A stretch of DNA of 64,000 bases from Erythrobasidium yunnanense. Lineage: Eukaryota; Basidiomycota; Cystobasidiomycetes; Erythrobasidiales; Erythrobasidiaceae. Positions 44,501-55,263 of the stretch are shown in pieces. Position 1 is the stretch's first letter, and every line of letters begins with the position of its first letter. Below the pieces are notes generated by a model. It was not told the DNA's origin. It did not search any database and saw only the letters and a program-made list of their open reading frames with translations. The translations under genes were made by a program, and so were the position numbers. The stretch covers positions 2,108,001 through 2,172,000 of the forward strand of contig BCJC01000004.1 in assembly GCA_001600175.1 (NCBI GenBank), in the 5' to 3' direction.

Positions 44501-45143
44501 CATTACAGGAACGACACCGATGCCGAATTAGAGCTGGTTCGAAAGATCTCCTTAGAAGCGGGAGCAGATGCAGCTGTCCCTGCCAATCACTGGGCTGAGG
44601 GAGGAAAGGGCGCCGTTGATCTGGCGAAAGCAGTCATCGAAGTCTGCAAGGAGCCGAACGACTTCAAGTTCATCTACGAAGACAGCCTGTCAATCAAGGA
44701 GAAGATCTCGGCTATCGCAAAGGAGATCTACCATGCTGCCGATGTCTCCTATACCGAAGAGGCAGAACGACAGATCGAGGCATACACTCAGTCTGGCTTC
44801 TCCAATCTACCGATCTGTATGGCCAAGACACAATACTCCTTCTCTGATGATGCATCCAAGAAGGGTGCACCAAGCGGTAAGTACGGCTTGAAGCTTATCA
44901 AGAGCCTTACTGATGGCCTAACCTTTCATCAGGCTTCACTCTGCCCATCAGGGAAGTCCGTGCAGCTGTCGGTGCCGGCTTCATCTACCCGCTTGTCGGA
45001 ACCATGCAGACTATGCCTGGTCTGAGTAAGTCGTCTGCTGGAAAGGTGTCCCGACGACATACTGACATATAGCCACAGGTACCAGACCTGGTTTCTTCGA
45101 CCAAGACCTCACGGACGATGGCGTCATTGTCGGTCTATCATAG
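41592..45143 (+). CDS. MIS1: Trifunctional C1-tetrahydrofolate synthase
   Basis: Methylene-THF dehydrogenase, methenyl-THF cyclohydrolase and formyl-THF synthetase in one chain, interconverting one-carbon folates for purine and formyl-Met synthesis. ATG 41592 gives a mitochondrial presequence ([20 protein letters not shown]), while an in-frame ATG at 41814 ([15 protein letters not shown]) would give a cytosolic form. Dehydrogenase part: [82 protein letters not shown]. Synthetase part: [17 protein letters not shown] (ATP loop), [50 protein letters not shown]-like [11 protein letters not shown] and [16 protein letters not shown], ending VIVGLS. Introns include 41885-41968, 42546-42598, 42711-42770 and 43407-43469. 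Confidence 0.96.
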
Positions 45144-45855
45144 AGTATCCCATGATCCCAGCAATATTCATCGCAGCAAACATAATCATCGTTTTATTCC
45201 ATTCAAGCATCAACTGGCTTGCGTATGTGCAGATACCACAGTAGTAAGGGTGAACAAGGTCTCAATCGGAGACACAAAAAGCGGCTTCGCCATGCAAGCC
45301 TGTAGAATCTTAGATATTTGAGCGATCCATGCAATTAAATCAACCTGAAAAGGTCTTTAACAGGCAATCACATTAACAAGGTAGTACGGAAATGGAGGTT
45401 GAGTGTTTCGTGATTTCATTGCTCATCTGCTATGCTACTTTCCGCGTGTCTAAAAAGTGGAGCTTCCAATACTTACAAGGAAAGAAGAGAATGGGTTGTG
45501 TGGAATTACTAGGCGATAGCGTGGGGAGCTGCAGAAGCAGTGCAGTGTTTTTCAGCGCCGTTTTGGCGAGTTGATGGTGTTGTGTGCTCGTTGAGAGTCT
45601 TCCTTTCTGGCCAGCAGAGGAAAATTCTCTCCTCAAATCCTGAAGGAAACTATACTGACAAAGAACTGAAACTATCCACAGACCGATGAACGAGAATTGA
45701 TTCCACCATGATTAGAGACGAAAAGATGCGGAACTTAGATTTGGGGTTGAGAGTTTGGAGTTGACTATTCTATACTATAACTGCGAACGACGTGTTTATC
45801 TTTTGGGCAGTCTCGAGGAGACTTTGATGTGAGGCTGGAAATGCACAGATTCGGC
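45144..45855. other. Convergent 3' region
   Basis: 712 bases between the C1-THF synthase stop and the zinc-finger stop, A/T-richer than the flanking genes. Likely long 3' untranslated regions. No gene or repeat recognised. Confidence 0.4.
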
Positions 45856-48138
45856 CTACACCCCTGCAAGAAGGGTACTGGGGGAAATATAGTTGCTTTT
45901 GTTATCGTCTTCGTAATAGGGCTGCGGCGAGAATGTTGCTTCCTGATGAAGGACGGGTGTAGGTGGGAAGACCATGCGATGGCCTACTGCTGGCGATGAA
46001 TACGATCGAACAAGCATAGGTGCAGCCAGGTAAGACTTGGCCGCTGCACCCGACTGCTGCTGCTGCTGTTGGTACTGTATCTGTTGACCTTGCTGACGTG
46101 TGTAGTATTGCGGATATCCCTGACCTTGTTGCGACACCTGGTAGTACTTGGGAGTAGCAGCTGACATCGACTGCGAGTGTGTGATCATGTTTTGCGAGAT
46201 GCCACAGTCGTTCGCAGCGCGAGGCATAGGTGGAATAGCGGTGTAGGCCTTCATCTCCTCCTGAGCTGCATTGAGGAACGACGAGGGCGCAGGTGGAGTG
46301 GGCATGCCGAAGTGCACGCCGGGGTGAGATGCAGAGAGGTACATCGGCTTCGACGAAGCGCCGCTCATCATGTCCATGCTGACCGTATCTGGGTGATGTT
46401 GCTGTCCGAATTGCGTAACGAACTGTGATTGAGTGCTAGATGGCGGTGTAGGCTGGATAGTGATGGAGGGATAGACGACACCGCGAGCCACAGCTTCTTT
46501 CGGAGTGAAATCGCCCTCGAGTACGCTTGTTGGCGCGCTGCTACCGGGATGCGCCGATGCATGCGACGATGACGGAGAAAGATAGGGTGCCGATGCTGGT
46601 GTCTGAGGAGAGACATGCTCCATGCGAACAGAGCCTTGCGGGTGCTGTGGCGGAGTCGATGGATGCTGCTGACCCATAGGAACAAGAGGAACTGCATCTG
46701 TCTGATGAGGATAGACGAAGTCGTGCTGCATGATCGGCGGAGCTGAGAGTGCTGAGTGGTTCGAATTGGCTGGCGAAGCACCTCTCTCCATTGGGTGGTA
46801 GATGCCATCGGAATAGATGAAAGGACCGCCAGCACCACCGTGATACTGCTCGCTGGTCATGACGTGCTGATAGCCATCGATACCTAATCCTACTACGACT
46901 CCCTGATGATGACCGGGAGGAGCCATCAAGACGGTTCCCTGACCCTGAGGAGGTACGTAGCGAGGTCCATGGAAGTGCGCTTGGTGAACAAGATGATGGG
47001 AAGGAGGAGGTGTCATAGGGTTGCCGTGTGCATCGATGACGTAGCCATCATGCTCGTTTCCTATCTCGTAGTCCTCATCTGCAAGGCCCATTTCCTCAGC
47101 TGCGGCAGCCACGGCATCAGGATCCTCTGGATCGTACTCGCTGCTGATCATCTTGTGTTGAGCGCGGACTGCAGCAGCTCGCTGCGACCTTCGAGGTCTA
47201 GCGTCCATCTGCTGCATATGGTGGTGATGCTGCTCATCTGGGTGTACGATAGTATAGTGCTGGCCGTCTACGATGCTGTACTGGCTTCCGCGACGTGGCT
47301 GGGGGTGGTGCACGAGAAATGAACTGCTCTGCAAAGGCAGAGCATGGATGTTGTGGAAGCGGGAGCGGTCTGGGTAATGATGGTGGGTTTCGTCCTCTTC
47401 GGGCCAGCTGGTAGGACTTGTTTGCATGTTGTGCTCTCGTTGGATGTGCTTGGTCAAGGTGACCTTGCGACAGAACCTCTTGTCGCATTGATCGCAGCTG
47501 TACGGTCGCTCGCCTGGGTAAATACACCATTTAGCTGACATACGCAGACATCGAGTTGCAGTAAGAGCGTACCTGTATGGGTGCGACGGTGTCGAGCCAG
47601 ACTTGAAGAGTCCGAGAAAGCCTTGTCGCAGTCATCGATGTTGCAGGCATGAGGACGCTCGCCGGTGCTGCAAAGGCAAGTCGTTAGCACGAGATAGATA
47701 AGAAAGCTTGTAGATATACTTACTGTGTTCTGAAATGCACCTTCAAGGCGCTTGCTTGAATGAAGCCTTTGCCACAGTTTTCGCACTCGAAAGGCCTGTA
47801 GAAAGCAGAACAGGCACAGGGGTCAGTACAGATTCTTGGAGTAGCTTGCGTGCATGTCGCGGGTGTCTAAGGATGTGTTGTCGCGCTGCCTTCTGTACGA
47901 CGCGCTTCGCAGGATAGGGGGAAAACAAGGCCGGCAGACAACGAACTCACCTCTCGTTGGTATGGATCCTGTGATGTCTTATCAAGTCTGAACGTCTTGC
48001 GAAGCCTTTACCGCACTCTGGCTCAGAGCATACAAAGTCTTTGGCTTTCGGGTCGCGTGACGCTGCTTTCACGGCTCCTCCATGGCGACGAGCGGGCTTT
48101 GACGGCTCTGGCGAGGATGAAGGGCTTCTTCTTGCCAT
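45856..48138 (-). CDS. C2H2 zinc-finger transcription factor (four fingers, Gln/His-rich tail)
   Basis: Four exons: 48138-47951, 47795-47724, 47667-47573 and 47513-45856. Four tandem C2H2 fingers: [60 protein letters not shown] and [20 protein letters not shown], joined by H-T-x-E-R-P linkers (HTNER|P, HTGERP). The N-terminus has a Ser/Pro cluster and basic residues. The remaining 530 residues are low-complexity, rich in His, Gln, Pro, Ser and Tyr, with a polyglutamine run near 46050-46080, as in activation domains. Finger order recalls fungal Azf1-like and YY1-like regulators; the target site is unknown. Introns fall at or just after finger ends. Confidence 0.88.
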
Positions 48139-51100
48139 TATTGATGCTCAAGAACTGTGTATAGTAGATGTGTAAGGAGAAGTTGTAAAAAAGTTGCGCG
48201 ACGAAAAAAAGAAGTGAAGGAAAAGAAGCAAGCGACGCCTTGAGAAGCTGCAAGAAGGGAGGCTGCTTTATGCGGTGCCGGGGAAAGAAGGGCAGTATAC
48301 GGAATACGTTGACTGTTCCCTGATTTTGCACACGAGTATTGGTTAGATTGAAGTTCACCACTCAAAATTGGGTGGGTTTCCTGCTCTAGAATCGAGGATC
48401 TTCTCACTTACCAAGATTTCGGCAGGCAGATAAGCACCCTGTTCCGTTCAGTAATCTGATTAACGGAGGAGAGCTGTGAGCTTTCAGACAGGACTAGGAT
48501 TCTTGCTTAAGCTTGCTTACACGAGGAGCGGTCAAGTCTTGAAGGAAGAAGTTGAAACGAAGGAAAGCACGGCCCTTCTGACTTGGGAAATGAGTTTGAA
48601 TTGTACGGACGAAAGCGGCAACGTAGGGAGAGGCCTGCGCTTTGCTAAACCCTGCCGATTAAGCGCTGGATTTTCCTTCCAAGTGGAGCTTGACGACTTC
48701 GACCAGGACGGTTCCCCAGCCAGCGTACGATAACGTTTTCCTAGATTATTTGGATAGCGGGAGGGTCTTCTGGAAGTGAGCCGTAAGATCGAAGGTGACC
48801 TGTGCTACGAGATCGGTAATTCTGTTCGACACGGAACACACGGAATGACAAGACGAAATGAGATCAGCAACGGTTCACGTCAAGTCTTTGTCCTCTTCAG
48901 CTCACCTTGTGTACGAGGATGTTGATTGAGGACGGTAGTCGGACTTGGTAGCCTTCACTGAACCCTTTGCTTGCTATACTGTAGGGTGTATATAGACAGA
49001 GACCAGCTCTGATGTGTGACTGAAGTCGGCGGCTCTACGGAAATCATAAAGTGCAATTAGTGTCACGGAAGGTCTGTGCGAAAACACCCTGTCTCAGGAT
49101 GTGGAATCGCCCTGTGCTCACTGGATAGGCTTGGGAAAGGTACTACGGCTAATCCGTGACTGAGTAGATGGAACTGCTAGACCAAGACGGAATACTAAGT
49201 CGGCGGTGGGTCGATTGGGGTGGTAGGAAGAGAAGTGTGGGTAGGCAGATGTATTCTTGCGAGAAAATTAGATGATAGACGGAATGCTTGGATGCTGAAC
49301 TTCGGCTTGCAACAGACGACGATGACGATGGGAACGATACAGATGCTAATGCTTGATGATGGGGGGTAAGACGATGAGAATGCGAAAGAGTGCAAGAAGA
49401 AGAAGAAGAAGAGGTAGGAGCGCTGGAAATGCGAACGATGATGTGCTTCAATGATAGAATAGCACGCGTAAAGAGGTTGGTCCCGGAGCTGCTAGTCCTG
49501 AAAGCATGGCAGTAAGTAAGTTGGGTCCCTATTGTCTCTTCTTCAGTCCTTGACAACCGCTTGCTTTCTTTCTCTCTCTCTTGTCGACCGTCAACGACAG
49601 CCAGCGGTCTTGATGCCGTGTTCCTGATTCCTTTAGTTCAGATGCCTTTTGTTCAAACGGCTTCTGTACAACAGGCTAGTGGTGCCTTTTGTCAACAGAG
49701 ATAGCGTAACACTACCACTTGGCAGACCCACTGCTGCTCTTCAGCTCACGAGCCCCTCGTCGGGATGATTGTTGCCTGTCAATCAGGCACGCTTTCTAGC
49801 TGCCAACATCAGTTGCTGAATAGCTTTTCAGACACTGCAGAAGACTTTGAATAAGAGCAGCTGCCTAGCAACCATGCTCCTATTGTTGGCTTTTGTTCGA
49901 TCGCTCATTGAATAGAGCAGTCGGATGCAAATTTACAGTGCCAGACGACTTGGTCTTGCTAGGTTGCGTGTACAATACGCCAGATAGTGAGAGGTTCTAC
50001 AGTTCGATAACTTGTAGGATGACGCCAGGAGAGACGTAGCTGGCCAAGATTAGGCCCTTCCTTACTCAGAAAGATAGAGCGAGAAACTCGAGAGTTGGCA
50101 TCGGTGGTATTGTTTCTGATGCTTTCCAGCTGCACTGTATTCAGCTAAGAGGTGGTATGAAGTAAGGCATAGCGGGAGTAGTCGTTCAACTGGCTATGCT
50201 TGCTCAAAGCGGCGCGATCGAGAAATTCGTGAACAGTTTCGCACTGAGTATTATGTCTTCTTGAGCATTGCAGGCATACGGATTGAAGGCGATGAGACGA
50301 TGTTGGCTGCTCAGATTCAATAGTCGGAAGACTCAAGGTCACGATACAGCGCACCGCTGTTGACGCTTTGAAGCTGCAGTGCGCTAGAATTGCGAATATA
50401 TGGTATGATTGTGAGCTCGCGTTAACTAGCGGAAGCTCATTGACGTTTTATGGGCTGAAAAGCCAGAGCTGGTTCCAACTGTTAGGCATCGACTGAGACG
50501 TTGCAGTACATATTCTTCTGATTGTGTGCTAGACGTAATGATCTTCTTGTGATTTGAAGCTGGATCCTGATAAGATGGCCAGGCGGGCGGAGAAGGAGAA
50601 GAAGAAAATGAGAAGCTTCTTTGAGATCTGCCTCACGAACGCGAGAGGTTTGTCCAAATGGAAGGATGGTGTTCAGGCTGAAGAGCATCAGGTCTGCTCG
50701 CGGCTGAGCTGGTATCCTACGAATTGCGGAATTTTGGCTGAGCGGAGAATGTGAAAGAAGCTTCTTAGGATGGCTTCGCAGCACCCGTAAGCAGCTGTCT
50801 TGACGTCCATTGTTCGTTGTACTGCTCCCATCAATGAGCTGTGTTCCAGTTTGTACCCGCCTTTCTTTCTTGTCGCGACATGTCATCCCAAAGTCAACCG
50901 TTGAAACAGGTCTCAAGCACTGATTGGCCTTGACAGCCCTAGCTCATTGACCTTAAATGCACCATTGGAATGTACAAGAACGAGCTACCCTATCTGCGAA
51001 TCTCTATTACCGGTCGCTGAAGTCGACCAACCTGATGCGGCTTACAAGACATCATAGAATGCTGATGGTCCTTCAAGCTACAATCCCGTCATCGAGACCA

Positions 51101-51423
51101 ATGTGATGGTACTACGTCTCGTCCTATACAGCTCTATCCCTTAAGGCTTTCTCTACGGACCCTACCTTTCTTCGACCCAAACATACTCGAGCTCGGTCAG
51201 CCGGGTTGCACGCCATTGTCTCTACTCCCTAAGCATTTCTCGCCTACTCTCGCACTGTCACCGGTAACAGCGTTCTGCCTCCGACTCCTTACAAGGGACC
51301 CTGTCGCATTTCAAGCGATGCCTGCTCGCAAATACAATGAAAAGTCGCTGCGGCTATATCTGTGCAGTCATTCTTGTCTTTCAACCTATCGGTACTCGAC
51401 AATCACCTCCAATCGCAAAAACA
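48139..51423. other. 3.3 kb gene-poor region upstream of the zinc-finger gene
   Basis: Only short frames, none with family motifs or convincing splicing. Such long upstream regions are common for fungal regulators and often hold a long leader and many control sites. Purine-rich patches occur (49360-49430, 50570-50620). No tRNA, transposon ends or long repeats were recognised. Confidence 0.4.
49394..49413. repeat. Short AAG/GAA microsatellite
   Basis: About six tandem AAG units in the gene-poor region upstream of the zinc-finger gene. Confidence 0.7.
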
Positions 51424-52146
51424 ATGGTCCGCCTCCTTCGGTTCGCAGCCCTAGCTGGGGCTATAGGCTGTAGGCTGTCTTCAGCGTAGCTTTCGTTAGC
51501 CAGCTGACGCTGAGCACTGTAGTAACCTCCATCTCGGCACACCCATTCCACAACTCGAGCCTCGTCGAAAGAGATGGGGCAGATCCTATTAAGCTGAAGA
51601 CCTTCGACTGTTTCCAGAATCAAGCTGCAGCCGGCAAGTATGACCCTTGCGTGCGTATTGCATGTGCCTTCTATGAAGAGATCGTGTAAGCTGAATGATG
51701 GTCTTTTTATGACAGCACAACTACTTCAATCAGCCTCCTGCTGTAAACGACTGCGCTTGGTCGTCAATCATACAGATGTTCGTCGATGCTATAGTGAATC
51801 CAGGTCAGAAGGACGTCACCCTCGCTGCTAATAGCCAAACAGTCGAGGCACACTACCAAACATGCGGTATTCAGATGTAAGGGGGTCCATCCATCTCAAA
51901 GACATCAGCAAGGACTGATATCTTTCTTCTGATAGGTTCAATCGAGCACCGAAAGCTATCTCGTTCAGTCAAATGCAGCTTCAAGCCTGGGCCTTGCAAT
52001 GGTCGAATACATGCTTCGGGAACAAGATGAACGTATACGACTCGTTTCAATGCACCATTCCAGGACCAGAAGGCGCCGGCGGTAATGTGGTCGTTACGAT
52101 GGGTGTCACTGGCAAGACAGCTCAATTGGCTGTAGGCCAAAGCTGA
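51424..52146 (+). CDS. Small secreted cysteine-containing protein
   Basis: ATG 51424 gives the signal peptide MVRLLRFAALAGAIG; a 53-base intron follows, then LTSISAHPFHNSS. The mature part reads IKLKTFDCFQNQAAAGKYDP, C|HNYFNQPPAVNDCAWSSIIQ (65-base intron), a linker DVTLAANSQTVEAHYQTCGI, QM|FNRAPKAISFSQMQLQAWAL, QWSNTCFGNKMNVYDSFQCT and ends in VVVTMGVTGKTAQLAVGQS. Five or six Cys residues could form disulfides. No membrane anchor. No family recognised; small secreted proteins of this type include candidate effectors and cell-surface proteins, but nothing here proves such a role. Confidence 0.62.
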
Positions 52147-52380
52147 TAAATAAGAGTATAAGTAAAAGACCCGCTATTTAGGCCATGCGCAGTGGCCTTG
52201 CTGTCTGTACATAGCGCTAAGTTGGCCGGATGTTCAGACTGATCCTCCTGTCTCTTATGCCATCGATTTTTTTATCGCTACACTTGCAGTATGCTACATG
52301 TGCGACTAGAAACACGATTCACGACGGCAGCTAACGCACAAGGTGTACAACCTCAAAATTGGGGACTACGCTACATGCTG

Positions 52381-53892
52381 CTACGTTCTCACCCACTGCA
52401 AGAAGGTCTCTGTGGGCATCCTCCATCCTGTGCTCGTCCGGTCTCTCGAGTTCCTCGCCATCTGGAGCGTCTGCCGATCTTGACGGCCCATCATGTGAGG
52501 TATACGAGGTGCGTCTGTAGCTCTGGACGGAGAAGGTGGCCGCGATAAAGAGTCGTCTCGCATATGACCAGCGGGATGAGCAGCTCGCGACCGTTGTAGC
52601 GTGCGCGCTAGCCGCAGGTCTGCGAGACTCGCTTCCAGTGAATCTGATGCTCCAGAAGCTGACGCGACCTCGTCGTCTTCTCCAGCATCATCGACATCGG
52701 CTCCCGATTCGATGTCTGAAGTTGATAACGCATTCCTCAGTCTTGAAGAGGGCACATGACCGGCGTGTATCTGCATAATCGTTTCATCGCCTTCTATCAC
52801 GCTCCACGTTTCACTGTCGGTCTCATCATGTCCAAGCTCACTGCGAACCTCGCTCGCAGTGTCATCGTCTGTGGTAGTATCCAGAGCATCGGTGATCCCG
52901 CTATCCGATGTACTTCCCAGAGAAGCGATACTGCTAGCTTCCCACTCGGTTGTAGGCGGAGTCTCAAGCGATGACTTTGCAGCTATCGGTGCGACTTTCC
53001 TAACGCTTTGCATGTTGGGCCGAAGCAGGTATACGAGGTGCTTGTTTGTCGCCTGATCCACCTTCGTGAATGAGACTACCCGATAGTACCTCGCTACGGA
53101 ATGTACGAGAAAGCGGACGAAGCCGTCCTCAACTTGCCAGATCAACGAATGAGGCTGCTTGGCGGTCTGCAGGATCGTTGCATCTTGGCTACCATCTGAC
53201 GACGATGACTCGTGTCCGGAATCGTCTGCATGTAGCGAAAGGATAACCTTTTCGCTCCGGCTGCTGCTCTCTGGCTGAATGAACACCTCGGGTCTGTCGA
53301 GCCAGTCGCGAAGACAGCGGTCGACGGTGCTGGCGATCTCCTCTCCTGCACCACCAGAACTGACTATCCTCCGCGTAGACCGTTTCAAGCCTCTGATAGG
53401 TAGGGAGAAACGTCCATAGTCTGCTGCCTTCGTATCGTCAAAGACATTCGCGGAGGGATCGGCTGGGGAAGATGCTTTGATTGGATAGAATGCAGAAGGA
53501 GGGGGAGCTGGAAAAGCATTGTGCTGCCGCAATTCGACAGGGGCATAGTCTGACGATTTGGGCGTCACCATGCTAGATCCATGGAAATGAGCTGTCGAAG
53601 CCAATGATCAGGCGAGCCCTACGGTGCAGTATACTTCTTACACACCATTCTCCCATCGGCGTTGCTTCTTCTTGCTGAATCGCCTCTCTTCCTTGCCGCC
53701 GACAGCTCTCCTGTCTCGTGCGCTGGCACTTGGTTCTTTCTGACGCTGGACAGCTGTCCTTGATTTATAACCAGCTACATTCTGCCTGAGAATCGCTGGC
53801 ATCGACATAGGAATGGTCGATGGGCCATCGTGCAGCGGTATCAAGTCGATGATGCGCCGCTGTGCTTGGCTGGAGTCAGTCGATACCGACAT
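52381..53892 (-). CDS. R3H-domain-like protein with R3H-associated N-terminus
   Basis: Two exons: about 53892-53641 (MSVSTDSSQAQRRIIDLIPL, ending in the basic FSKKKQRRWEN) and 53590-52381. The basic KKKQRRWEN followed by a DYAP.. segment resembles the R3H-associated N-terminal region of fungal proteins. The R3H-like core is DGFVRFLVHSVARYYRVVSF, with the Arg-x3-His spacing expected for nucleic-acid binding, followed by KHLVYLLRPN. The C-terminal 200 residues are acidic and Ser-rich with likely casein-kinase sites (TTDDDTASE, DVDDAGEDDE). The R3H call rests on remembered pattern and needs a profile search. Confidence 0.65.
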
Positions 53893-54161
53893 GCTGGAGG
53901 CTTCTAAGCTTTTCGATTGATGGATGTACCGGCGCTCGCTACCGTGCTTCAAGGTTGCTGCTTCAATAGGTCAAAGGCTTAAAGCAAGATGTCAAGCAGA
54001 TGGAGGGTTTCTGGAGGGGACTAGGATAGATGCTTAACAAGACTGGCATTTCATCTGGTCGGGTGCGAGATACATTGTTCAAATGCTATGCTGTCTATGC
54101 CATGCTGTTGGTGCTGTGCTATCATGCTTTACGCCAGAGTTGACTGACCCGAATCGCTGGC

Positions 54162-54861
54162 TTATGCTTTGTTGAAAGTCTTTCCAGCCTTCCAGAGTGT
54201 TACAAAGCAAGTGAAGTTGCTCGCCCACCACAGAAGAGATCTCAAGAACGAAAGGTTCTCGCTTGTAATCTTGAGGTATGCATAGCCGTAGGCTAGCCTG
54301 ATCACGGTGTAGATCAGGCAGATCTTGTTGATTGTTGCATTTGGAAGTCCAGCACACTGTGCAAACGCCTAAACCACGAGATAATATCAGTCTACGTTCA
54401 AGTCTCAAAAGCATGATAGTCTCCGATACACTCACGATGGAAGCTAGGAAGACCGGGTAATGGTTCATGGCATTCTGATGTGCTCCTTCTTGTCTGTACA
54501 GCTCGTCAAGCTGTGCTTGTGTCATTCGACCTTTGGCTACGGCAGCCGGGCCATACTTGTCGAGATCTGCTCGAGGACTGTTTCGGCGGTAAGGCAGTCA
54601 GTATCAACATCATATATATCTGCGAGTCCTGTATCGTAGCAGCATACGATACGTTGTGATCCAGCTTGTACGAGATCTTCTTGAATCTGGATTAGACGGC
54701 AAGTCGGTCAGCCCTTTCGCACATTGCCTCATGTCACAACAACGCCGACCTTGTGCTGAGGACAGCATGGGCATGTACGAAGAGTCCAATGGCAAAGTGC
54801 GGCAGCAGCGTGGGCGCAGAAGGCGACGTAAAGTAGCTCGTCCTTGAGGCCGGTCAATCAT
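54162..54861 (-). CDS. MAPEG-family membrane protein (microsomal glutathione transferase-like)
   Basis: The last exon 54368-54162 and the previous exon 54566-54436 are clear: LDELYRQEGAHQNAMNHYPV holds the family's R/E-x-HQN motif, FLASI|AFAQCAGLPNATINKICL, TVIRLAYGYAYLKITSENLS, LRSLLWWASNFTCFVTLWKA and the end KTFNKA. Four membrane helices are expected at the ER. Upstream, a hydrophobic stretch (LLPHFAIGLFVHAHAVLSTR) near 54810-54740 may be the first helix, but the start codon and first joins are unresolved. MAPEG enzymes conjugate or reduce lipid peroxides with glutathione; activity is inferred. Confidence 0.7.
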
Positions 54862-55263
54862 CCAGGATCAGCATGGTCGTCGTCGAGCTTTCATCGCAAG
54901 CATCCGCCAACATGATGGTCGTCGTCTTCACTGTTCCTTCGTCAAGATTGTTTCTTCAGGCTTTCCTGCTGCCGTCTGAGTCTTCTCAATAGGCCTTGAT
55001 CGTTGGCAACAAAAGATGACAAAAGCGCACAATGAAAAGGCCAATATCCCAAGCTGGTAGCCGGCCAGCAGCTTCGCAAGCGTTTCCTAACACCATATAC
55101 ACATACTCTACATCTTCAGCTCTTCTGATCTACCAGCTTGAGAGCCAGCCAGACGTCGGCTGATTCCCTTTGTGGACATTTCATCCAACTTTCCTGCAAG
55201 CCCGAACGAAGTCAGGCTTTTTTTACTGGTCTTCGTGTTATCTACTTGCTGGCGTAGCGAAGC
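54862..55263. other. Promoter region of the Ste6-like gene
   Basis: About 400 bases between the divergent MAPEG and ABC transporter genes. No pheromone-response element could be named with confidence. Confidence 0.4.

Noticed and set aside
46177-47538. Plus-strand and alternate minus-strand frames across the zinc-finger gene
   Set aside because: Shadows of the low-complexity His/Gln/Ser coding region.
49149-49556. Minus-strand Ser-rich frame as a gene
   Set aside because: Low-complexity translation of the AAG/GAA-rich patch, without splice support or motifs.
51640-51831. Separate gene in the second part of the secreted-protein locus
   Set aside because: The frame starts inside an exon of the signal-peptide gene, and splicing explains the region.
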